Origin: Tabrizicola sp.
Lineage (GTDB): Bacteria; Pseudomonadota; Alphaproteobacteria; Rhodobacterales; Rhodobacteraceae
NCBI RefSeq assembly: GCF_022842145.1
Contig: NZ_JALHQD010000003.1
Location: forward strand, 406,042-470,041
Reading direction: 5' to 3'
DNA length: 64,000 bases
Within the stretch, counting starts at the first letter, position 1, and the number at the start of each line of letters is the position of its first letter. The notes under the pieces are model-generated. The model was not told where the DNA came from, made no database searches, and saw only the letters and a list, made by a program, of their open reading frames with translations. The translations under genes and the position numbers were made by a program. Of the stretch, positions 58,975-64,000 are shown piece by piece.

Positions 58975-59625
58975 ATGCGCTGTGTAGTGTTCGATCTGGA
59001 CGGAACTTTGGCAGACACCTCGGCGGATCTGCTGGCGGCGGCAAATGCGTCGCTGCCGCAGGCCTGTCTGGGACCGCAGGATGCGCTGACGGCGTTTCAT
59101 GGCGGGCGGGCGATGCTGCGGCTGGGGTTCCAGCGGCTGGGAATGGAGTGGTCGGAGGCGGACGTGGATGCGGGCTACCCGGTGCTTTTGGAGGCCTACC
59201 GGGGTGGGATCGCGACCCATACCCGGCTGTATCCCGGCGCGATGGAGGCGGTCGAGGCGCTGAAGGCGGCGGGGATTGCGGTCTCGATCTGCACGAACAA
59301 GCCGGAGGGGCTGGCGGAGCTGCTCTTGGCCGAGTTGGGGGTGCGGGGGGCCTTCGGGGCGCTTGTCGGCGCGGATACGCTACCGGTGAGAAAGCCGGAC
59401 GCGGCGCCCTACCGGGCGGCGGTGGAGCGGGCGGGGGGGCTTGTCGGGCGGTCGATGCTGGTCGGGGATACCGAGACGGACGCGAAGACGGGGGTGGCGG
59501 CGGGGGTGCCGGTCGCGCTTGTGACCTTCGGGCCGGAGGGGCGCGGGGTGGAGCGGTTCCAGCCGGCGGCGCTTCTGGACCGGTACGAGGACCTGCCCGG
59601 GCTGGCGGGGCGGCTTCTGGCGTGA
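58975..59625 (+). CDS. gph: HAD-family phosphatase, phosphoglycolate phosphatase-like
   Basis: A 216-residue HAD hydrolase. Motif I is VVFDLDGTLADTSADL (nucleophile Asp8), motif II ICTNKPEG, the conserved lysine lies in VRKPDAAPY and motif III is LVGDTETDAKTG. The four-helix cap follows motif I. Size and motifs suit Gph, which clears 2-phosphoglycolate, although other sugar phosphates are possible. Divergent from glmU across 93 bases. Confidence 0.85.
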   Translation: MRCVVFDLDGTLADTSADLLAAANASLPQACLGPQDALTAFHGGRAMLRLGFQRLGMEWSEADVDAGYPVLLEAYRGGIATHTRLYPGAMEAVEALKAAGIAVSICTNKPEGLAELLLAELGVRGAFGALVGADTLPVRKPDAAPYRAAVERAGGLVGRSMLVGDTETDAKTGVAAGVPVALVTFGPEGRGVERFQPAALLDRYEDLPGLAGRLLA

Positions 59626-59806
59626 GGTGCGCCGCGCGTGGGCATCTTTCCGGTTCAGTCTTTTCAATGGTTTAACTGCGGTCCTTCAGGAGTTCTTAAG
59701 CTTGTTGCGGCGGGTCTTGCCGGACGCCCGCATCCAGTCACGACGGAATGGGGAGGTGAGGTGCTTTTCTGCAGATGGCCGCGCGGGTGACCGGCGGGTT
59801 TGAAAA
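59626..59806. other. Intergenic stretch before repeat copy E
   Basis: Part of the 359-base gap between gph and the MFS gene. An AT-richer segment around 59650-59700 is the only compositional change; I see no gene, terminator or clear promoter in it. Confidence 0.4.
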
Positions 59807-59902
59807 GGAGCGCTGCGCGCAAGCCTTTTGTCTCGCCTCTGGCGCAGCGCCAACCGGCTCGCGAAGGGCCTCCGGCGGGGATATTTGCAGCCAGGTGAAA
59901 GG
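59807..59902 (+). repeat. Dispersed intergenic repeat, copy E (type II)
   Basis: GGAGCGCTGCGCGC...CCTTTTGTCTCGCCTCTGGCGC, CAACCGGCTCGCGAAGG, and CCTCCGGCGGGGATATTTG with CAGCCAGGTGAAAGG. It matches copy C closely across all blocks and lies 83 bases upstream of the MFS gene. Confidence 0.82.
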
Positions 59903-59984
59903 TCTTTGTGCCGCTTCTGTGTGGACCACCGCGGGTAGCCCGGAGGTTTGACAGTTCCCGCCCCGATCCATAGGGTCCCGCCCC

Positions 59985-61220
59985 ATGAGCCAAGCGCCAG
60001 ATGCCCCCCGGACGGTCAGCCGCCATGCGGTGACATTTGTGCTGATCACCGTCTTTCTGGACATGGTGGGCTTCGGGTTGATCATGCCGGTCCTGCCGAA
60101 GCTGATCGAGGACGTGGGGCAGGTCGACATTGCCCAGGCGGCCGTCATCGGCGGCTGGATGTTTGCGGCCTTTTCCCTGGCACAGTTCGTCTTTGCGCCG
60201 CTGATGGGCAACCTTGCCGACCGTTTCGGGCGCAGACCCCTTCTTCTGCTGGCGATCTTCGGGCTGGGGATGGATTTCATCCTGATGGCCTTGGCGCCCA
60301 CGCTGGCGTGGCTCTTCGTCGGGCGGATCATCGCCGGGGTCTGTGGCGCAAGCTGGATCATCGCCAGCGCCTATATCGCGGACGTCACCGCTCCGGATGA
60401 CCGGGCCAAGGCGTTCGGCTACATGGGCGCGGCTTTTGGCGTGGGCTTCGTGATCGGCCCCGCGATCGGCGGGCTTCTGGGAGAGTTGGGGCCGCGGGTC
60501 CCGTTCTGGGTCGCGGCATTCATTTCCCTGCTCAACTTCATCTACGGCTGGTTCGTCTTGCCCGAGTCGCTTGCGCCCGAGAACCGCCGCAAGTTCGAGT
60601 GGTGGCGGGCGAACCCGTTCGGGGCCTTCCGGGTCTTTGCCAGCTATCCTGGCGTGTTGCCTATGGTGCTGGTCATGGGCCTTTTCTTCTTTTCGACCTC
60701 GGTCTACCCCGCGATCTGGAGCTTCTGGGGCATCGCCAAGTTCGGCTGGTCCGAAGCGATGGTGGGTGCAACGCTGGCCGTCTTCGGCCTGGTCGCCGGG
60801 GGCTTTCAAGGCTTTCTGACCGGCCCGGCAACCAAGCGCTTTGGCGAGTGGCAGGTGGCGCTGTTCGGGCTGGTCTGTTCGGCGCTGGTCCTGCTGGGCT
60901 ACGGGTTCGTCGGCGCGCTTTGGGGCGTGATCGCGCTGATGATCCTGCACGGGCCGGAGGGTTTCGTGCATCCCCTGCTGACCTCGATGCTGACCAAGCG
61001 GGTGCCGGAGGATGCGCAGGGCGAGTTGCAGGGCGGGATTTCCGCGGTGACCAACGTGGCGATGCTGTTCGGGACGGTGTTCTTCGCCTTCCTCTTCGGG
61101 CATTTCTGGGCCGAGGATCGCGCATGGCGGTCGACCGATGTCGCCTACTGGGTGGCCGCGGGGTTCCTCGCGCTTACAACCATGCTGTTCCTGATGTTGA
61201 AGAGGCGTGAGAAGGCATGA
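59985..61220 (+). CDS. MFS transporter, TetA/TCR-like drug:proton antiporter family
   Basis: A 411-residue membrane protein with 12 predicted helices. The family's loop 2-3 motif appears as [15 protein letters not shown] and the helix-1 region as [16 protein letters not shown], both typical of TetA-like exporters. Substrate is not predictable. It is first in a four-gene operon with four-base overlap to the DegT-type gene. Confidence 0.9.
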   Translation: MSQAPDAPRTVSRHAVTFVLITVFLDMVGFGLIMPVLPKLIEDVGQVDIAQAAVIGGWMFAAFSLAQFVFAPLMGNLADRFGRRPLLLLAIFGLGMDFILMALAPTLAWLFVGRIIAGVCGASWIIASAYIADVTAPDDRAKAFGYMGAAFGVGFVIGPAIGGLLGELGPRVPFWVAAFISLLNFIYGWFVLPESLAPENRRKFEWWRANPFGAFRVFASYPGVLPMVLVMGLFFFSTSVYPAIWSFWGIAKFGWSEAMVGATLAVFGLVAGGFQGFLTGPATKRFGEWQVALFGLVCSALVLLGYGFVGALWGVIALMILHGPEGFVHPLLTSMLTKRVPEDAQGELQGGISAVTNVAMLFGTVFFAFLFGHFWAEDRAWRSTDVAYWVAAGFLALTTMLFLMLKRREKA

Positions 61221-62464
61221 GCGAGCGTTTCGTGGGCGAAAGATTCTCGGGCAGCTTCACCCAGCAGGAGCCGATCCCCGAGGCGGGGATCGAGGCTGCG
61301 ATGGCCGTGCTGCGGCATGGGCGGCTGCACCGCTACAACACGGTGGCGGGCGAGATCGCCGAGACGGCCCTGCTGGAGGAGGAGTTCGCGGCCTATGTGG
61401 GCGCGAAGTATTGCCTGGCGCTCGCTTCGGGCGGGGCGGCGATGGCTTGCGCGCTGCGGGCCTTGCAGGTCAAGCCGGGCGAGCCGGTCTTGTCCAACGC
61501 CTTCACGCTGGCCCCGGTGCCGGGGGCGATCGCCTCCATCGGCGCGAAGCCGGTTTTCGTCGACGTGGCCGAGGATCTGACCATCGACCTTGCGCATCTG
61601 GAAGCGCAAGCCAAGGCCACAGGATCGACGGTGCTTTTGCTGTCCCACATGCGGGGGCATGTCTGCGACATGGACGCGCTGATGGCGATCTGTGACCGCC
61701 TTGGGGTGCGGGTGGTCGAGGATTGCGCGCATACGATGGGCGCGAAGTGGAAGGGTGTGCCTTCGGGCCGGCATGGGGTGATCGGCTGCTATTCGACGCA
61801 GACCTACAAGCACCTGAACAGCGGCGAGGGCGGGTTTCTGGTCACCGACGATGCCGAGCTTGCGGCGCGGGCGGTGCTTCTGTCCGGGTCCTACATGCTT
61901 TACGCGCGGCACCGGGCGGCTCCGGCTCTGGAGGTCTTCGAGGCGCTGAAGCTGGAGGTCCCGAATGTGTCCAGCCGGATGGACAACCTGCGGGCGGCGA
62001 TCCTGCGGCCCCAAATCGGGATGCTAGACGACCGGCGGGCGCGGTGGCGGGCCTTGTATCAGGGGATGGAGCGGGGGTTGGCCGGTGCGCCGGGCTTGAA
62101 GCTGATCCCACGGCCGCAGCACGAGGATTACATGGGGTCCAGTTTCCAGTTCCTGTTGCCCGGGTGGGAGCCTGCACGGGTGGCCGCTTTCGTGGCGGCG
62201 GCGGCGGCGCGGGGGGTGGAACTGAAGTGGTTCGGCGCGGCGGAGCCTGCGGGCTTCACCAGCCGCTACGCGCATTGGCAATATGCCCGGCCCGAGGCGC
62301 TGCCGCAGACCGACCGGGTGCTGGCGGGGCTGATCGACATGCGGCTGCCGCTGACCTTCCTGCCCGAGGACGTGAACCAGATCGCCCGCATCCTGAGCGA
62401 AGAATCGGCCCTTGCGGCCAAGGCAGCGGCGCTTGGGCCGGTTGCGGCCGTGTCGGCGGATTGA
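61217..62464 (+). CDS. DegT/DnrJ/EryC1/StrS-family PLP aminotransferase
   Basis: A 415-residue sugar aminotransferase-type PLP enzyme. LALASGGAAMACALRAL binds the cofactor phosphate region, VVEDCAHTMGAKWKG holds the PLP-stacking residues and CYSTQTYKHLNSGEGGFL contains the Schiff-base lysine. Such enzymes make amino sugars for surface polysaccharides or antibiotics. No glycan operon surrounds it, so the substrate is open. Overlaps its neighbours at both ends. Confidence 0.9.
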   Translation: MSERFVGERFSGSFTQQEPIPEAGIEAAMAVLRHGRLHRYNTVAGEIAETALLEEEFAAYVGAKYCLALASGGAAMACALRALQVKPGEPVLSNAFTLAPVPGAIASIGAKPVFVDVAEDLTIDLAHLEAQAKATGSTVLLLSHMRGHVCDMDALMAICDRLGVRVVEDCAHTMGAKWKGVPSGRHGVIGCYSTQTYKHLNSGEGGFLVTDDAELAARAVLLSGSYMLYARHRAAPALEVFEALKLEVPNVSSRMDNLRAAILRPQIGMLDDRRARWRALYQGMERGLAGAPGLKLIPRPQHEDYMGSSFQFLLPGWEPARVAAFVAAAAARGVELKWFGAAEPAGFTSRYAHWQYARPEALPQTDRVLAGLIDMRLPLTFLPEDVNQIARILSEESALAAKAAALGPVAAVSAD

Positions 62465-62982
62465 TGGGCTGGCTCTTTCGCCCCGCACGGCCTGCGGGGC
62501 CGATGGTGCGCGGGTTGCGGCGTCTGGCAAGCCCGCGCTTCTACCTTCGCGGCGTGATCGTTGTGGCGCTGGGCGGGCTGGTTCTGGTGCCGACCATCGC
62601 CGATCTGGTGAATGCCGGCATGAAGACGGTGGCGAGCGACCAGGGCGATTGCCGGATCATCCGGGTGGTCGACGGCGATACCGTCTCGTTGATCTGCCCC
62701 GAGGATGGAATGGTCAGCGCGCGCATTCTGGGCTTCGACACGCCGGAGAAATACGCGCCGCGCTGCCTGGGCGAGTTCGTGGCGGCGGAACAGGCCAGTT
62801 GGGCCTTGCGGACGATGATCCAGAAGGCGGACCGGATCAGCCTGGCTCAGGAGGGCACGGACCAGTATGGCCGCTCGCTGGTGAAGCTGGAGATCGACGG
62901 AGTGGACGTAGGCCGGCTGATGATCCGGGCGGGCCATGCGCGGCAATATGGTGGCGGGTTGCGGGGGAGTTGGTGCGGATGA
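62464..62982 (+). CDS. Membrane-anchored thermonuclease-like (SNase) protein
   Basis: A 172-residue protein with one N-terminal membrane segment (about residues 28-47) and a staphylococcal-nuclease domain. The domain starts CRIIRVVDGDTVSLIC; the active-site Arg/Asp region is ARILGFDTPEKYAPRC and the second conserved block TDQYGRSLVKLEIDG. The orientation would place the nuclease in the periplasm. One-base overlap with the DegT-type gene and four-base overlap with the next. Confidence 0.88.
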   Translation: MGWLFRPARPAGPMVRGLRRLASPRFYLRGVIVVALGGLVLVPTIADLVNAGMKTVASDQGDCRIIRVVDGDTVSLICPEDGMVSARILGFDTPEKYAPRCLGEFVAAEQASWALRTMIQKADRISLAQEGTDQYGRSLVKLEIDGVDVGRLMIRAGHARQYGGGLRGSWCG

Positions 62983-63776
62983 GGGTGGTGCGGGAGACGG
63001 CGCTGTCGCTGAAGGTCGAAGTGTCGGACCTGACGGTGACGATGTTGCTGGACGGCGAGACGATGATGCCGGCGGACTGTCTGCGGGGATCGGACAGGGC
63101 GGGTCTGACCGACTATGCGCCGGGCGATCTGGTGGCGGGCAAGCTGCCATTGCCGGTGCGCGCCTTTCTGGTGCGAGGGCCCTCGGGGTGCCTGCTGATC
63201 GACGCAGGGGCGGCGCGGGCCTGGCACAAGGGGCTGGGGCGTCTGGGCGCGGCGCTGGCCGAGGCGGGGTCGGGGCCGCAGGAAGTGGACGTGGTGGCGC
63301 TGACGCATACCCATATCGATCATCTCTCCGGGCTGGTGGACGAGGACGGCGGGTTGGCATTCCCGAACGCCGAGCGGGTGTTCGTGGCGACCGAAGAGCT
63401 GATGGCCTTCCGGGCAGAGCCTCGGATGATCCCTGTCCTGCCACGCCTGATGCCGCTGGAGCAGGGGGATGGGCCTTTGGTGGGGGTGGTGGCGGTCAAT
63501 GCTCCGGGCCATTCGCCGGGGCATATGGCGTTCCTGGTCGAGGGAAGGTTGTTGATCTGGGGCGATCTGGTGCACCACCCGCTGCAGTTCGCTCGGCCCG
63601 AGGTGACCTGGAAGTTCGATGAGGATGCCGACCAGGCGCGGCAGACTCGGGCCGGGCTGTTCGAAAGGGTGCTGTCAGAGGGCTGGCTGGTCGCTGGCGC
63701 GCATTTGCCGCACCCCGGCATCGGGAGGCTGGAGCGGGACGGGTCGGCTTACAGCTTCCACCCCGTCACACGCTGA
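62979..63776 (+). CDS. Metallo-beta-lactamase-fold hydrolase
   Basis: A 265-residue MBL-fold protein. The metal motif THTHIDHLSG, a second histidine in APGHSPGHMAF, the bridging aspartate in IWGDLVHHPLQF and a final histidine in AGAHLPHPGIG complete a two-metal site. The pattern is that of AHL-lactonase-like and related general MBL hydrolases; substrate unknown. Last gene of the overlapping four-gene operon. Confidence 0.9.
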   Translation: MRVVRETALSLKVEVSDLTVTMLLDGETMMPADCLRGSDRAGLTDYAPGDLVAGKLPLPVRAFLVRGPSGCLLIDAGAARAWHKGLGRLGAALAEAGSGPQEVDVVALTHTHIDHLSGLVDEDGGLAFPNAERVFVATEELMAFRAEPRMIPVLPRLMPLEQGDGPLVGVVAVNAPGHSPGHMAFLVEGRLLIWGDLVHHPLQFARPEVTWKFDEDADQARQTRAGLFERVLSEGWLVAGAHLPHPGIGRLERDGSAYSFHPVTR

Positions 63777-63796
63777 GGCGGACCGAAGCGTAGCCG

Positions 63797-63892
63797 TCTG
63801 CAGATATCCCGGAGGTTTGAGGGCAACGCCCCCGTCGCCGAGGAGGAGGGCGTCAGCCCGACGAGGAGACTAGCGTCTCACGCGTCAGCGCC
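63797..63892 (-). repeat. Dispersed intergenic repeat, copy F (type I, inverted)
   Basis: On the minus strand: GGCGCTGACGCGTGAGACGC, TCTCCTCGTCGGGCTGACGC, CCTCCTCCTCGGCG, and a shortened end CCTCCGGGATATCTGCAGAC. It matches copies A and B in order and content but is more diverged at the GGGGATATTTG end. It lies between two convergent stop codons. Confidence 0.72.
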
Positions 63893-63911
63893 GGGTTTGA
63901 CAAACCACTTG

Positions 63912-64000
63912 TCACTGCGGGTAGGGCGAGGTGCCGCCGAGGCTGGCGTTGGTGTGCTGGGTCAGGGCGTCGCAGAGGCAGGCCTCGTCGGTGCAGGCGT
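63912..64000 (-). CDS. C-terminal end of a protein cut by the window edge
   Basis: A minus-strand reading frame runs in from the right edge and stops at 63914-63912. The last 28 residues are Cys-containing (CTDEACLCDALTQH, then a GGTSPYPQ end). Codon use agrees with its neighbours and the frame is open to the edge. The family cannot be recognised from this fragment; the cysteine spacing suggests an exported protein. Confidence 0.6.
   Translation of the reverse strand, partial: ACTDEACLCDALTQHTNASLGGTSPYPQ

Noticed and set aside
34218-63892. The dispersed repeat as an attachment site or insertion-sequence end
   Set aside because: Copies have the same internal order, do not flank a common segment as inverted ends, and no transposase or integrase gene lies between or beside them.

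Overview
The window is GC-rich, densely packed chromosomal DNA of a Rhodobacteraceae/Paracoccaceae-type alphaproteobacterium (Rhodobacter relatives). The diagnostic features are a DUF1127 gene followed by CCUCCUCCC-loop small RNAs (the ccaF1-CcsR arrangement known from Rhodobacter sphaeroides), a dcw cluster with an UpsM-like leader and terminator in front of mraZ, and operons of the thuEFGKAB type. No tRNA, rRNA, CRISPR array, prophage or intact insertion sequence was seen.

Layout. 1-524: minus-strand ccaF1 and a tandem array of at least four CcsR-like sRNAs running off the left edge. 774-1847: mrp/apbC with a clear terminator. 1919-4593: a TetR-controlled operon of four small enzymes (two VOC proteins, an NTF2-fold protein, a RibD-C/DHFR-like reductase) whose operator fills the promoter spacer. 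4594-15918: a leader with four MraZ boxes and an UpsM-like sRNA, then mraZ-rsmH-ftsL-ftsI-murE-murF-mraY, an inverted FkbM methyltransferase gene, murD, and a membrane-anchored NYN-type RNase. The usual ftsW-murG-murC part of dcw does not follow.

15961-23197: a thu-type sugar uptake and oxidation operon (minus strand) with its LacI regulator and operators. 23293-26260: modE-like gene and modABC with a candidate Mo box. 26536-30735: a Tat-exported binding protein and a polyamine-type ABC transporter. 30902-34107: a divergent esterase, then a Pho box followed directly by pstB-phoU-phoB, with pstSCA missing at this site. 34416-37148: an NTF2-like protein and a kinase / class III PLP enzyme pair. 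37311-39755: a 38-residue ORF coupled to hemP, about 600 bp without a recognisable gene, moaA and a lipoprotein.

39912-53844: a large amino-sugar locus. A ten-gene minus-strand run (sugar ABC transporter, dehydrogenase, NagB-II-like and AgaS-like SIS proteins, ROK kinase, GatZ/KbaZ-like protein, NagA-like deacetylase) faces a GntR regulator and a GH20 hexosaminidase, so import, hydrolysis, phosphorylation, deacetylation and deamination are encoded together. 54028-58881: a small secreted protein, an AlkD-like protein, a DUF3833 lipoprotein and glmU-glmS, the biosynthetic counterpart of the amino-sugar locus. 58975-63776: gph and a tightly overlapping MFS / DegT aminotransferase / nuclease / metallo-beta-lactamase-fold operon, ending with a gene cut by the right edge.

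A dispersed intergenic repeat, ending in a conserved GGGGATATTTG...GATGAAAG block, occurs six times in the right-hand half and is the main structure not explained by genes.
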